Shown: positions 24,120 through 37,905, counted from the first letter of the stretch. The stretch: DNA of 64,000 nt from Gadus chalcogrammus (GCF_026213295.1 NC_079432.1:8437196-8501195), one strand, 5' to 3'. Notes: generated by a model from the sequence alone, not told the origin. Program-made: numbers and translations.

Positions 24120-24895
24120 TACAGTTATTTCTCCAGAAACGCAGAATCTTGTCAACACTGGTTAAGAAGATACCGCATTTGTGCATGTCTCAGCTTCTCG
24201 CTCTCATTCTGTAGGGTGTCGTCATGCACACAAAAAAATAAGAGACATTGGGAAGTCCCACAGGCTTCTCATATCTCGAATATCAAGCACTGAGACATAG
24301 AAGAAAAGGCAATGCAAGCCAGCCTGAAGTAGAATCATAAGCCTTACTAAACTTATATAGCATGAATACAGCATCTAGCATTGGGTTCCAAAGTCATATG
24401 TTCTAAGAAGGTTTGGTCAAACAAAAACAGAGTTGATAAAGTGGGCCGAAGGAAGCACCAGGCATGCACTTGCTCAAACAGACAGATAGACACACACGCA
24501 CGCACGCATGCACGCACATACACACGCACACACATACACACACTGATGTACCCAGCAACTGGATTTATGTACATTGTGCTCATTTTAAATACCTCTTCAT
24601 TCAACAAGAACAAGGACATTTTCTCCTGGCCATCAGTTATTATACACCGCTCCTTTCTCCTCGGATCATTGGTTCGCTCCATTTCCCGCTCTCCCCTACA
24701 TCCACCCCCCCCTGCCCCTGCCCCTCCAGGTATCCACTGAGGCAGCCTCTCCTGCCACACGTTTCATGGCTGACAACGCCACAGCAGGTTAGCATGCTAG
24801 CATGTTATCAGCCTAAGCAGCTTTGCAGTAACTGAATGATGAACCACGGCGTGGAATGATGTAGACAAGTCATTAGGTTGTGTGTTGGCTCAGTG
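24120..24895. other. Intergenic DNA with a short CA stretch
   Basis: An interrupted CA/CGCA run lies at about 24489-24542. The palindromic stretch TTAGCATGCTAGCATG is near 24788. No gene is seen. Confidence 0.45.
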
Positions 24896-24900
24896 TGATG

Positions 24901-24904
24901 CCCC

Positions 24905-24935
<31 letters not shown>

Positions 24936-24936
24936 C
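24901..24936. repeat. Poly-C run followed by short (AC)n
   Basis: About 20 C followed by seven to eight AC units. Confidence 0.95.
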
Positions 24937-24987
24937 TTCACAGCCACTGTCACGGTTCACCCACGATTATTAATGATGTCACTGGGC

Positions 24988-25138
<151 letters not shown>

Positions 25139-25139
25139 A

Positions 25140-27350
25140 GAAAAGAGGGGAGAGAGAGGTAGGGAAAAAAGGGAGTGAGTAGGAGAGAGCTAGGCTGCTT
25201 AAGTTGACGTATACACATATATGTAGCCAGGGAAACAGGATAAGAGGGGGAGAGAGGGAAAACAGATGAGAGGTATGTGGACTTGTAGGGAGATAGGTGC
25301 ACTGTACGTTGGCCTTGCACTGCAGGGCTTGATATTATGAGCATAAGCACAGCATTCTAGAACTGGCACAGGAGGTAAAGTCTATGATAACCTTTGTTCT
25401 TTGTGGGAGTGTGTGTGGATGATGGCTGGTTGAAGCAGCCTCACCCGGATCGAGGCAGACTGATTCGACTCTGGGGTTGAGGCTGCACACCTGTTGCACG
25501 TGAAGCAGTCAGTTAACACAGGTTAAACCAGCTAGCTCCATAAAGAGAGAGAGAGAGATCTCCTGCATGGCAACATGGAGCATCAGCGCCGTGTATCATT
25601 AACGACAAACTTCTACACTAAACCGGTTTCCAGCACCCCCATCCTGTTCCTTGTCTGGAGGTGCCCAGCAAAAGTCACCTAGTGGGGTTGTGGCAGCCAA
25701 GGTGGCGTGTTGCAATTGTTCTTGTTAAATGCATGCATTTTAGCCTTCAAAATGTTGAATGGCATTTTATTATATTGTTTATTATTGTTGCTATTGAATT
25801 GTGTATATTATTGTGTCGCATCGTGCTCATATGTTTTTGTGTGTATATATTATTGTGTATATATATATATTGTATTGAATTCTATGATATTGTTTATTAT
25901 TGTATTCTAGGGAATGTTATTACGGGTTATTATATTGACAAGAGAGAGAGAGAGAGAGTGAGATAGAGAGAGATGATTACAATTCCAGCATCCTGGGATT
26001 CATCCAATTAGATGAAGAGAGTCCTAATAATACGTGACCACATGGTGATAATGACTTACTCGAGCGCACAACACATTCCCTCTGCGATCGACGAATGAGT
26101 AGGCGGTTGAGTCCTGTCCTGCTGTGTGCTGTTCTATGAACGTATTCTGTAATATCCATCCGACGTGTGTCACCAGGGGACTCACCGTACCACAACTATT
26201 CAGGGGTGAATATACAGGCAACTGCTACTGTGATGCCCTGTTATCCAATATTTCTATCCAAACGCCGCTCACAGTGAATCCTGCCGCCTGTCATTGAGGA
26301 CCAGGTAGGAGTTGGGGACCTCTTACTCAAAGTTACTCCCCCCCCCCCTGAGTTTTCAACCTGAGTAACCACACTATTGTCAGCCTCAATTCGGTACATT
26401 TTTCGCGGCGACTGTATCGTACCGCATTCAAGTGTTTTGGCACTAGGGAGTTCACGATGGGTATGAAACACAAAAGTAACAGAAACCGATGTCCTTGCCA
26501 TTCATTGCGTGCCGTTGTAAGGCTACAACACTGGGAGCAGAAGTCCACATCGGAGCTCAGGGATCTTAACGGGAAAGCCTGTATCTTATTTTTTGCCCTC
26601 CCAAAGACCACAACAAAGTTATTATGTTCACAATAACAACACCGGGGGCCTTCCCTTCACCTGCCCTGTGCGCTCCCCCCTCCAGGGAGCGTTCTGCACC
26701 GTTTGAACCGGGCCAATCTCTTTGATCCACATCCATGATTCATATCCCATCTCAGGTGTACGTGAAGCCTGCAGCGTGTGTATATATATATAAATATATA
26801 TATATGTAGATTGTATTATATATATTTTTTATATATCTTTATATTATAGATTTACAAAATACAATACAATCTTTGGGAAAGGTTGAATATTAACACTTGA
26901 GAAAGGAGAAGACAGAAAGAAAATAACACACACCCGCACACACTTCCTTTCGACCTCTTTAAAACTAGCCCTAAAAAAAAGCCACTGAGGAGCTGAAGTG
27001 CCATGGTAGCTCTCTCCCTCCGGCTCTCAGCAGCGCCGCATGAACAACACGGTGGCGTTGATCAATGCGAGGGTAATTTGAGTGCATGGATTATAATAGA
27101 GGCTTTAGTGTCGATTGATTTCCTCTCAGAGGGGCTGGGGTGCGGTATGAATACATTCAATAGATTCATCCCTTCCTTCACCGCTAAGACCCTAAAGGAC
27201 CCCTCTAAGCCCCCCTCTGGGAATCTGAATGTCAGCCTGCTGGTGTGATGTCTCCCGGCGCTGCACTGGGGACCAGGTGAGGAATGCATACGTTGGGTGA
27301 TAAGTCGATGTGATAATGCCACTACATTCACAAATGCCGTTACGTTTAGA
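25140..27350. other. Intergenic DNA, AT-rich core
   Basis: Unassigned. It includes short AG runs at 25543-25559 and 25940-25972, AT-rich TATTGT sequence at 25770-25930, a C run near 26338-26348, and TA-rich imperfect palindromes at about 26780-26850. Confidence 0.5.
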
Positions 27351-27354
27351 TTTA

Positions 27355-27520
27355 CATTGAGTAGTCCCGGATGGATAGCAGCGGTTAGGGTGTTTGTCAA
27401 GCGGAAATCTTCCCGGTTCAAACCCTAATGTCTGCAGACTCCCTTTATGCATCCTTGAGCAAGATGCCCAACCCCCTACATGTTCACTCAAAGGACTTGG
27501 TTATATTGTAACAATGTGAG
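27355..27520 (+). repeat. tRNA-derived SINE, plus strand
   Basis: TAGCAGCGGTTAGGGTGTTT resembles a Pol III A box and GGTTCAAACCC at about 27415-27425 a B box. CATCCTTGAGCAAGATGCCC follows, which is the common teleost SINE body motif. It differs from the 23950 copy and looks old. Confidence 0.7.
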
Positions 27521-27524
27521 TGCT

Positions 27525-28575
27525 ACACGCCACCTAGGTCACTGCCACACTCCACCTGGGTGACTCTAACCGGGCTCCTCCAGACAAGGACGCAGAGTGG
27601 TGTGTTGGAAGACCGGTGTAACGTATAGGTTTGTAGACAATGATCCATGACCTGGTGCTCCAGGTTGCCAGGCAGGATAACTCTTCCTGAGTCTGTTGTG
27701 ATGGCTGGTTTAACCTGTGCGCATTGATTTTCAATGCACACAATGCATCTTACCCACTCCTACATGCATGCTTTTTACGAAAATACTATTCAAGGTAATT
27801 CCATAAGCTCCATAGGCGTCAGTTCACAGTATAAAACCCAACATTCTGGCATTTGTTGATCCTTTCAACCATGAGGACAAGATTTTGGATGTCTTCCTAG
27901 ATGTTTTTACTGCTGAAGCCAGCTGAGTCATATTCTTTCACAAAAGGGTGGTTGCTGGCCATTTCACCAAAGACAATCTAGGGTAGTGTACCGTTTTAGT
28001 ACCTCTGCGTCAGTAGATGTCGATGGTGGTCACATTCCTTGACAGCAGCCACATGACATATGATGCAGCCCATTATGTCTTGGTCTGGCCGTGAACGAAT
28101 CTAAGAGGGCTAATCTGGAAATATCAAATCTTTATGAGAATTTTTCTTTATCTCTCTCTGGTTGTTGCCATAAATAAAACTTTATTTGTTGCTTTTTTTG
28201 CATAGATATTTTTTTTTTCAGCTGGTTAGAGAGACACATATTCACACAAATCAAACAATTCTATTAACCTTGCCTTTCTGATTCCCATTGCTACTCTGCA
28301 TTCCGTGCGCATGTCTTACCAGCAACTCCTGAATTTATTCAGCTACACCGACTTAAATTGTATCAGTTGATTGTTCACCGCCTCGCTTTGTGAGCCGCTT
28401 GGGATTAAAAGTGCCACAATCAAACAGATGTCAACGGATGTAAACATCCAATGGTGTACCGCACCAAATGTGTGGTAAAGGAGGGGGTATTTGTAGCTGT
28501 CATCGTTGTCCTCTGATAATGACTAGTGCTGAGGAAGTCCCAGCAGGAGGTGACTAACCATCATAAGACCAGGTG
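27525..28575. other. Intergenic single-copy DNA
   Basis: No gene is recognised. The stretch is almost free of simple repeats. Confidence 0.45.
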
Positions 28576-28588
28576 GGGACGGAGGGGA

Positions 28589-28608
28589 AGGGGGGGGGGG
28601 GGGGGGGG
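28589..28608. repeat. Poly-G run
   Basis: A long G run within a G-rich purine stretch that continues, broken, to about 28860. Confidence 0.95.
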
Positions 28609-28925
28609 CTCGTAAGGTAGGTGGAGATGGACGGAGGAGCAGGGTCATGTAAGGGCGATGTAAGTACGCACAAAAGGGGGGTGGGGGGCTATGAAGGGGC
28701 TAGTCGGGAGAAAGGATGAATTATGCTGTCATGTTTCACGCTGCTCGGGGGGGAGTGGGGGAGGCTAATTTGACGGCCACGAGGGAGAGAGGGAGAGGCG
28801 GAGGAGGGCAGGAGGGGAGAGGTGATGCAAGGAGGCTAATGTGGGGGAGGAAAGGGAGGGTGAGCCGACAGGCTGAGAGGTCCACTCGCCTCACAGGGCA
28901 TCCCCAAGGACGGTTCAGATTGATG

Positions 28926-29051
<126 letters not shown>

Positions 29052-29181
29052 GTTAGGTATTCTTTGTGTCTGTGATGTGAAGACACTCCAGTCTTAATTA
29101 CTATTCGTTTAATGATAATCACATGAGTCAAAGTCATCATTGACATCATAAACCACTTTATAGCCTCACATTATCTTGAAC

Positions 29182-29184
<3 letters not shown>

Positions 29185-29261
<77 letters not shown>
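29185..29261. repeat. (TC)n microsatellite
   Basis: A perfect TC array of about 76 bp, complementary to the AG array at 28926-29045, so the two form an inverted pair. Confidence 0.98.
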
Positions 29262-29265
<4 letters not shown>

Positions 29266-29449
29266 TTCTGCATCCATGTCATTCCTCAAGAGAGGTCATT
29301 CCTTCACAATTATTTCCCATGAGCCTTTGCCTGATATGTGAATGCTATCACAGCCCGCAGCTACCATGGCGACAGCCAGGCACCACTTGCCATATACTTG
29401 CCCCAAGTGTGAATTTGACATCTCATTTGATGACCTCAGCACAATGAAA

Positions 29450-29589
29450 TATGTGTGTGTGTTTGTGTATGTGTGAGTGACGCACGTTTAGTCTGCACGA
29501 TTGTGTGTGTTAGTGTGTGTGTGTAAGTGTGTGTGTGTGTGTGTGTGTGTGTGTAGGTGTGTGTGTCTGTGTCTGTGTTATAGTGTGCG

Positions 29590-29626
<37 letters not shown>

Positions 29627-29660
29627 TGTGTAAGTGTGTACGGTATGTGTGTGTGTGTGC
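29450..29660. repeat. Compound interrupted (GT)n
   Basis: Several GT runs are separated by AA, AG, CT and other small interruptions over about 210 bp, which suggests an old decaying array. Confidence 0.93.
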
Positions 29661-29669
29661 CACGTTTGC

Positions 29670-30395
29670 AGGTGTTATGAAAAGGGCACACTCTCTCACT
29701 CTGGTGTCAGGCGTTTCGAATAGGCTATATAACACCGTGAAATGTGTTCTCATCTTACCGAAGGTAATCAACTTGGCCAGTTTGTTTTTCTTGGGCTTTA
29801 TGAGATCCCTCTGTAAACTCTATTATACCGTTTAGTTATTCAGCGGGTCCTTTTTAAAAGAGACAGAAATTCTGACAAACAGTATCAAAGAGCATAAAGG
29901 TGTCTTGCTCAATAGACCCTGTTTAATTATCGCCGACAAACCAAGGTGTGACTCATAGCACTAATTATGGATTGCTACCTTTATGCACTGGGGTTCGGGT
30001 AGTAGATTTATCTTCCCTAGTTTAGTCTATACCAGCTATGCCCTGGTTCATAAGAGCAGACCCAAAATAAGCTCGGGTTTTTCCTTGGATGATGCCTCTT
30101 TATAAAGGTTTTAAGAGGGATGGACATTATTATCACTAATTGTTGCATACACTTTATCGGACACAACAACACAGTGAATGTATTGATGTACGGAGCCGGT
30201 ATGGGAGGTTAGGTAAGGCAACCTGCTCAAGGAAGTCCTACGCAGGCACCGGCTGTGCAATGGGCGTTCTTGTCTGGGAGTTAAACAAGCCCAGCCATCC
30301 CTCTGACGGTACGCTGATATTTACACAAGAGAGCCTGTGTCTCCTACTGAACGCCTCTGAGGAGAGGAGAGCGTCTCTCGTCTGCTTTCACGCTG
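29670..30395. other. Intergenic single-copy DNA
   Basis: No gene, SINE or RNA is recognised. Confidence 0.45.
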
Positions 30396-30397
30396 CT

Positions 30398-30399
<2 letters not shown>

Positions 30400-30489
<90 letters not shown>
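30400..30489. repeat. (GT)n microsatellite
   Basis: A perfect array of about 89 bp. Confidence 0.98.
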
Positions 30490-30490
<1 letters not shown>

Positions 30491-30562
30491 TGGCTCACAC
30501 CTGCCCCAGTTGGCGGAAGGAGATGTTTGCGTTAGATAGTGAGGTGTCGCTTCCAACCCAGC

Positions 30563-30585
30563 CCCCCCCCCCCCCCCCCCCCCCC
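30563..30585. repeat. Poly-C run
   Basis: About 23 consecutive C, likely unstable and error-prone in sequencing. Confidence 0.95.
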
Positions 30586-31049
30586 ACCCCCTCAAATACG
30601 GAAATTGAATGGCACTCAAGGTCTCTGTTGTACAAACAGTGATAACTGGCCGTGAGTCCCTCCAAGGAAAACGACAAACAAACAAAGTTCACCGGTTTCC
30701 GTCTACACTTGCCGCTTCCCTACCGGGCGCTGCACTGAATTATGGGTAATCGCAGGGAAGGCGAATATCACCTGGGGCCCAAAAAAGAAAAAAAACTAAT
30801 TTCACACTACATAAAACTGCACGACCAAGGCGCTAATTATGATGGTGTGTTCTCTTGCATTATGTATTGCTTCCTATGGTTAGAGTCAGTCAGGCCCAAA
30901 CTCCTTCGCAAACGGAGCCAAAGTCTGCAGCGACCCTGGCCTCCGTGCTGGGGAGACGCAGCCGGCGTCCGCACAGGCTTTTATTGAAGCCCCACACACT
31001 CCATTGGCTGTGGAGTGAAGCCGCTCATGCAACTCTCCCAGGGTCTCGC

Positions 31050-31570
31050 TCTATCATTGCTGCCCTCACTCTCCCTTTCTTTCTTTCGCTCTCTCCCTCG
31101 CTCTCTTTCTCAGCCTCCCTCCCCTGCTGTCTTGCGTTCGGTCTCCCTTTATCTACCCCTCTCCCTCTCTTTATCTCTCACTGTTTTATCCTGTCTTCTA
31201 TTCCCTACCTCTCTCCATTTCTCTTTTTTTCATTTACTCTTTCTCTTTATCTCACTTCCTCTCTGCATTTCGCTCTCTCTTTATTTCTTACCATTCTTTA
31301 TGTTTCTCGCTCTTTCGTTCTGTCTCCCCCCCCACCACATTCTCCCTTTCGCTCTCTTTCTCTAAATCTCGTCTGTCAATGTTTGTCTCCCATCTCTGTC
31401 CACCCTTTTCACTATTTCTGAAACACCATCTCTTGTTCCCGTTCTCTCTTCGTTTGACCTCTCTCCCTCTCGTGCTCTCCTCTTGCCCTCTTCACCTTGG
31501 CCTCTTCACTTATTCCCTGGCCTCCTCCCTCGCTCAGTCTCTCTCTGCCTAACTCCCTCCTTAAGCGCAG
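31050..31570. repeat. Degenerate pyrimidine-rich tract
   Basis: About 500 bp dominated by CTCTC, CTTTC and CCCTC on the plus strand, with no perfect array. It looks like a decayed CT microsatellite or long polypyrimidine tract. The Ser/Leu/Phe-rich open frames through it are composition artefacts. Confidence 0.75.
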
Positions 31571-31693
31571 CCCCCTGTTGCAGGAAGCCTTAGACCTTGG
31601 AGGGGGGAGAGGAGGGGCATGCAGGTTGATAAGACGATAATGACATATAAAGTCTTATAAACGTTAATCCCAAACTACTCCTCTCCCTCCCCC

Positions 31694-31800
31694 AAGGAGG
31701 GAAGGGAGGTGGGTAAGGAGGGAGGGAGGTGGGTAAGGAGGGAAGGAGGTGGGTAAGGAGGGAAGGAGGGAGGGAGGAAGGGAAGGGGGCGGAGGGAGGC
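31694..31800. repeat. Purine minisatellite, about 20-bp unit
   Basis: Three to four tandem units built on GGGAAGGAGGTGGGTAAGGA, followed by GGGA/GGAA runs. G-triplet spacing gives G-quadruplex potential on the plus strand. Confidence 0.9.
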
Positions 31801-31879
31801 GTGGCAGACCTGAAAGTGTTTATAGAAGGACATAAAAGACACTTCACACATCGGGAGGTTTTAATGCTGTGGTGGTGGG

Positions 31880-31992
<113 letters not shown>

Positions 31993-32239
31993 TGTGTTCA
32001 GGGTGGTTGGTTATGGAGGGAGTGGGGGGGTCCTGGCTCGGAGCTTGGCCAGCCCGTCTCCATGCGCGGCTGGATTAACCAGAGAGCATGGGAGTGTGTG
32101 GGTGGGGAGGGAGGCGATCATACAGAGATTAGGAGACATGCACGTGTCTGGGGACGCTTCGCCCAGATCCTGCACAGCCGTTCGAGGGCCCTGGGATCTG
32201 GGGAGGAGGCAGGAGAAGGAAGAAGGACAAAATGGTACA

Positions 32240-32350
32240 CTATTTGGGAGACGCTTTTATACAAAACGGCTTTGAGTGAAAGTAGAGTTAAGGGCGTCTG
32301 GCTCATGTAGCCATTGGGCTTTGATCCCACAACCTTTCACCGTGGAGTGA
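32240..32350 (-). repeat. SINE fragment, minus strand
   Basis: The minus strand reads GGTTGTGGGATCAAAGCCCA, a degenerate B-box region, and ends in GTTTTGTATAAAAGCGTCTC, a diverged teleost SINE tail. The body between them is shortened. Confidence 0.6.
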
Positions 32351-32559
32351 CCCTCATTCACAAGACCAGACTATCCGATCCCCCTGGGTTGTCACTGTCG
32401 TTGCCATAGAAACCTGCATAGAGGCATGTTGACAATAATTAGCTTCATGCATACCTGGACATTGCACACAAACAGTGCAAGGCAGTCATCTATTCATTCA
32501 TTGAGCACACGAAATAGTAAGCAATATCCCATACAATCTGCTACCCATTATTTACATTC

Positions 32560-32660
32560 ACGTTTTGACATTTCGCAGACGCTTTCATCCGAAGCTACCT
32601 GCAGGTGGGGCCCAGAGACGATCAAGGCATGCCATCAAAATTGGAGTAACTGTGAAAAGT
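32560..32660 (-). repeat. SINE/LINE tail fragment, minus strand
   Basis: On the minus strand GCTTCGGATGAAAGCGTCTG is the tail. The sequence before it matches the fragment at 17812-17890, with a shared GCATG...CTTGATC stretch. Confidence 0.55.
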
Positions 32661-32664
32661 GCTT

Positions 32665-33690
32665 CCCAACCAGGAACCAAGAAAAATAAGTAGGAGAGTA
32701 GAACTATGAATAACAAATATAAGGTTTGTCGGTTCATTTTTTTGAGTTGGGTGAGAGTATAAGAGTGACCTCTAGAGATGGCGCATCTCAAGTACATTCC
32801 AACTCGGACAGAAAGAGATGTAAGTCAGTTAATGAGATGTTGGAAGAGGTGCTTCTTCTTCATGCGTTTTTTCAGAGTCATTATCCATGCAGACAGAGCA
32901 GGAAGGGAATGTTTACATCCAGAAGTACCATGGCGTATTTATTTTGATCGAATGACGTGGCTTGACCTTGCATAGGGATATTTCCCCCCTAGTATGTTTT
33001 ACATTTTTAATGTTATAAAGTGCTTTGTTAAAGCTACACTAAAGTTTCCCATTACCAACCTCTAGTGGTTTGAGCTGTAGCTGCAGTTAAAGCCTCATCC
33101 TTTAGAAATTGTTGACGCTCACAGTGATGTCAAGATTCCCACCAAGCCAATTTCAATCTGCTAGCATGTCTTCCAGCCACATATGACCCCATTTTCTTTT
33201 CACATGTCCATGTGTTGTTTTGAAAGTAAAGGAAACTTCATATCTATACACTCTAGATAATTATCATAAACTATAATCTATATACTCTTGCTATGTAATT
33301 TACTCGAGGATGTGCAGGTTTTATTCTTGAGTAACTTTCTAGTTCAGACTTTTTATATAGCTGTCGTAGAGAAGTGAAATTGTGTAGTTTTAACCATGTT
33401 AATATGCGTGTTGCCATGTAACACTCATGTTGAACAAGCGAAAGGGGTTTGGTTCATAAATTTGATTTTTCTCTCTAAAGCAGAGCGCTTCGCAGGCTTT
33501 TCCTGTGAAAGTTTAATGAGACACTTGACAACCTGTGCTCGTTCTGTGCAGAGAAAAATGAGCCTATTTGAATGCATGTTGGCGTTCACATGCGACAACA
33601 GCATGTTTTATCAAACGCACTCAAATAACAAGTCCACAAGAGCTTATGCATTTTCATGAATCCAAAAACAAAGTCTGTCATGCGTGATTG
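32665..33690. other. Intergenic single-copy DNA
   Basis: No gene is recognised and simple repeats are almost absent. Confidence 0.45.
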
Positions 33691-33699
33691 GGTACGTAT

Positions 33700-33878
33700 A
33701 CAGACACACAGATACACAAGAACATATGCACACACACACCAACCCAAATACATACACATACACATACAGACATGCACACGCAGACACACACAGATACTCC
33801 AATGCCCCACCCCTCCCCCTCACACACAGACATGGAAAAACACACACACACACACCACGCACACCACACACACCACAC

Positions 33879-33915
<37 letters not shown>

Positions 33916-33945
33916 CGCACACACACGCACACACTCCAACCTCAC
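33700..33945. repeat. Compound interrupted (AC)n
   Basis: AC runs are interrupted by AT, GC and other substitutions over about 245 bp. The cleanest part is about 33870-33912. Confidence 0.93.
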
Positions 33946-34454
33946 CACACAGAAGAAACACTCGGTACTATACCAAACCCATGCTACAAGCCTCCACCAG
34001 GCCTGGCCACATTATTAACAGCGTATCTGTTCATGTTGTTAATGGCTTCCACTCCCGTAGTTGGATGTAATGAGCTTCTCCCGGAGCCAGAGGCAGGCGG
34101 CTCCGCCGTGGTTGTGCTGCAGAAAGCGTGGAGGCTAATCCGCTCTCACACAGATCACTGATTTACACCAATCAGCTAATAACTCGTAACTCGCGTGCAG
34201 CAGAGCTCTCCGGTGATGGTCGTGCTCATTGCCAATGCACTCCCCACTAGTACTCATACTATGTTCTCTGCCCTTGGATGCGATCACTGGCATCCTCACG
34301 TGCAAATATTTGAATGTACGTGTTACGTGGACGAAAAACGTTCTGTTTCGTGCGCTTGTGCGTGCGTGCGTGGGTGTGTGTCTGCTGATTGAAACACTGC
34401 ACTCACACAGACACGCAAACACACACTGTTTTATTAAAAACGATGCACACATGT

Positions 34455-34462
34455 GAGTGAGT

Positions 34463-34510
<48 letters not shown>

Positions 34511-34515
34511 GTGTA
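34455..34515. repeat. (GT)n microsatellite, short
   Basis: A perfect GT core of about 40 bp (34467-34505) with imperfect flanks. A smaller GT/GC and CA patch lies just upstream at 34356-34425. Confidence 0.93.
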
Positions 34516-34519
34516 TTTG

Positions 34520-35570
34520 CATGTGTGCATGTGCGTATTTCAATCAGCACCATATATTATTCAACTCATCCATGTGAAGAGCTCCCACATTTACCATGCA
34601 TTCTCCTGCAGCATCTCTGGAGCGGTAATAGTCCCAGGGAACACGTGGGCCCATCGACTTCATTGCGAAGCATAATGAAGTGTAAAGATAAAGACCCCGT
34701 CGGTCGTCCTATCCCAAGATCGCTCCCCAATCAATGGGAGGCCCTCCGCAGATAGACTATCTCTCTAATCTTTATGCCCCTTCTTTTTTTCTAACAGCCT
34801 CCATTATTCGCCGCATTTCCGTCAGCGCGTCTCGTTGAAATCCCGCTGACACCGGCAGCCGCCCTAGCATGTCGTAAACGACACGCTCCGTATTCCGCGA
34901 CGTCAGGATTTTCTTATTCTTCGCACTCGGTCTCCGTTCTCTGAGGGGTGCTGATTGAGGCACACAATGAGCAGCCCCCCCCCCCCCGTCTGGCTTGTTT
35001 GCGATCTGCGTACGATGGCAAACTTTGCTTCTACGTCACTTGGCGGTAACTGGCTAATGAGGTCCACCGTATCGATCCAGGTGCATCCTGGGGTTTGGTG
35101 CTCCCAGAAGTCTAAAGATGATATTTAGTACCGTCCCCTTGATAGTGCGAGGAGATATCGTAATGACGTTAACTTTCAGGGTGCTGGAGGGGTAATCCCA
35201 GAGGGGAAGTGCTGTGGTCGTTTCTGGAACCTGACATGGGCGAACGCATGTCTTTTGTACCGCATGTCCGAAAGCCATGCAAATGTATGAAAAGATATTC
35301 ATGTGTTTCTTCACAAAACATATGTTTCAAAAAGGAGTTGGCCTGTCTCATTTTGAGATCAGAGAATTTACTTTTTTAAGTTATTAAAATAGTTTATTTA
35401 GTGTTTTATGTAAAATGTTCGTTTTTTGCTGAATGCTTGTAAAATACACAAGACCCAAAATAACCAATCTTATGTGAACAATGGGTGCCTCTTGCATTTC
35501 ATTAATGAAAATGTGCTGAGCAGAACAAGTCTGGAATCAGTTTGCCTTGAGAGAAATACATAAACGGTTC
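34520..35570. other. Low-repeat single-copy block
   Basis: CpG-containing, repeat-poor DNA. A minus-strand open frame of 63 codons at 34772-34963 looks fairly natural in composition (Arg, Glu, Leu and Met spread evenly) but has no recognised family. The block could hold conserved regulatory DNA. Confidence 0.35.
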
Positions 35571-35761
35571 TGATGTGGGGTGGGGGGTGGGGGGGGGGGT
35601 GTGGAGGTCGGTGTTTGCTTTATAATTAAGGCCACTGCAGCTCCTGCAGCTATGAAATCTTCGTCCTCTTCTCTCCTCCTCTTCCTCTTCTTCCTCACTC
35701 CTCTTCTTCCTTCTCCCCTCCTCTGGTCGGCAGCAGTGCTCAGTTTAATCGCCCTGGTCTG

Positions 35762-35837
35762 ATAGACACACACATACACACAAAAACATACACACACACA
35801 CAAACACACATTCAGACACACACACAAACACACACAC

Positions 35838-35928
<91 letters not shown>

Positions 35929-35935
35929 AACACAC
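35762..35935. repeat. (AC)n microsatellite with imperfect left flank
   Basis: Interrupted to about 35842, then perfect to about 35927. A smaller AC patch lies at 36015-36090. Confidence 0.97.
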
Positions 35936-36225
35936 AAATACATAGTGTATAAAAACATTATCATCATCGCTCAACACTATAACACACATATTTGCATTAG
36001 CCCCCCCACCCCCCTACACACACACACACACACACACGATACACTTTACACACACACACGCTACACACTATTCACACATACAAACGCACACATTACTCAC
36101 ACTGAAATCCCTTAAGCTAGGAGGGCGTGGCGTCTTAGCGATGGATAGGTTTGTGCGGCGCCTGCGTCTCTACACTCACGCACTGGCAATGGCTATATAT
36201 AGAAGTCATCATGGTTGGCGCTCTG

Positions 36226-36275
36226 GCCTCCTCCTCCTCCACCTCCTCCTCCTCCTCCTCCTCCTCCTCCTCCTG
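36226..36275. repeat. (CTC)n trinucleotide repeat
   Basis: About 14 CTC triplets with one ACC interruption near the start. Confidence 0.95.
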
Positions 36276-36423
36276 CTGCTCCGTCGACGTTCTCTTTCCT
36301 CATCTTTTGGGTATTAACCGCACCGATGGTTTTCCTTTCCTAAAGTGCTTTCTGGCCGGACAGCCCTGCCTCGCCGCTGTCCTTGCAAAGGTTATGTAGC
36401 GGGTTCACTGTCCTCCATTCCGT

Positions 36424-36548
<125 letters not shown>

Positions 36549-36698
36549 TACACCCTCCAAACAGAGGGAGAGAGAGAGAGCGAGAGAGAGCGAGGGAGGA
36601 AGAGTTGGATGGGGAGGGATTGGGAGAGTAAAGTAAGAGAGACAGGGATGGAGTGGGAGAGGGATAGAGACATATATATGTACATAGAGAGAGAGGGA

Positions 36699-36702
<4 letters not shown>

Positions 36703-36780
<78 letters not shown>
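36703..36780. repeat. (AG)n microsatellite
   Basis: A perfect array of about 76 bp in generally purine-rich DNA (36565-36780). Confidence 0.98.
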
Positions 36781-36929
36781 AAGCATTGTGGTGGGTGCTA
36801 TAGGCCAACATGTTCCGGTACTGTATGTTTGACATGTAGTCAGGAAGAGAGAGATGGGCAAGAGAGAGGAAGGGAGAGCTAGAGTGAGAATAGGCAAGTT
36901 TAGAGAAAGGTGTAAGTTAGAGGGAGGGG

Positions 36930-37071
<142 letters not shown>

Positions 37072-37182
37072 CCCTCCTGATTGAGAATGATTAAAAGCCT
37101 AGTGGGTTGTCACACCCCGCTGGCGCTGATGACACGACAGAATGACAGCGCCAGAGAGAGTAGCGGGAGGGGTGGAGGATGG

Positions 37183-37221
<39 letters not shown>

Positions 37222-37230
37222 GGGGGGGGC
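37183..37230. repeat. (GT)n followed by a G run
   Basis: About 36 bp of GT, then ten G and CGG units. Confidence 0.95.
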
Positions 37231-37374
37231 GGCGGCGGTTGTGTCGGTCGGTCGGGGAGTAGGGGAGAACAAATAAGGGGGCTGAAACCTTTTTTCAATC
37301 CCAAACGTGGTTTCGAACAAAGTGGCGGGTGAACAGATCTCCGAGGTCTTTGTCGCCCTACCCCCCCTTCCCCC

Positions 37375-37905
37375 CCCCCCGCGCGCGCTCACGTCGGTGA
37401 TAGGCTCCCTCATTATGCTCTGAACGACCTCATTATTTCTGAGTGAGGCGGCCGTCTCCCTGGACGACCCCTAGGTTTTGATGTGCGCACCGTTCTCCCC
37501 GGCTCCCATTATGAAACAAATCCCTCTGCTTCCCGGGAACGCCGGATGCAGACGGCGCGTCGTCGTTTGGTTTTTATTAGATTTTATTATTTTTTGATGA
37601 CGCTCCAACTGGCGTCTTGCAGCGTGCACGCGCGCGCGCGCCGGGGAACGGCTTGCGCTGGAGGTATCAAAGTTAATACTTCATTATTGAATGTCTGATG
37701 GGCCATCTGGATGGCGTGACATCGCAGAGATTGGTGGTTACTGCGGGGCCCGCGGCCCGGTGTCATTGTTCCGGTGCGGATCCATGCGGTTTATACCAGG
37801 GGACGGTTGTAGGACAGTTGGGCCGAGGGAAATGTTTTTTGTTTTTGATTGTTACGAGGGGTACAATGATGTACCAGTCACTTGAAAACCATTCTCTCTG
37901 TAGAT
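37375..37905. other. CpG-rich low-repeat block
   Basis: GC- and CpG-rich DNA with a GCGCGCGCG run near 37630 and AT-rich islets such as TCATTATT. The alternation resembles conserved enhancer or CpG-island sequence. No exon with both splice sites is supported. Confidence 0.35.

Noticed and set aside
34772..34963. 63-codon minus-strand frame with natural-looking composition
   Set aside because: No family recognised and no splice or start evidence. It could be a chance frame in CpG-containing DNA.
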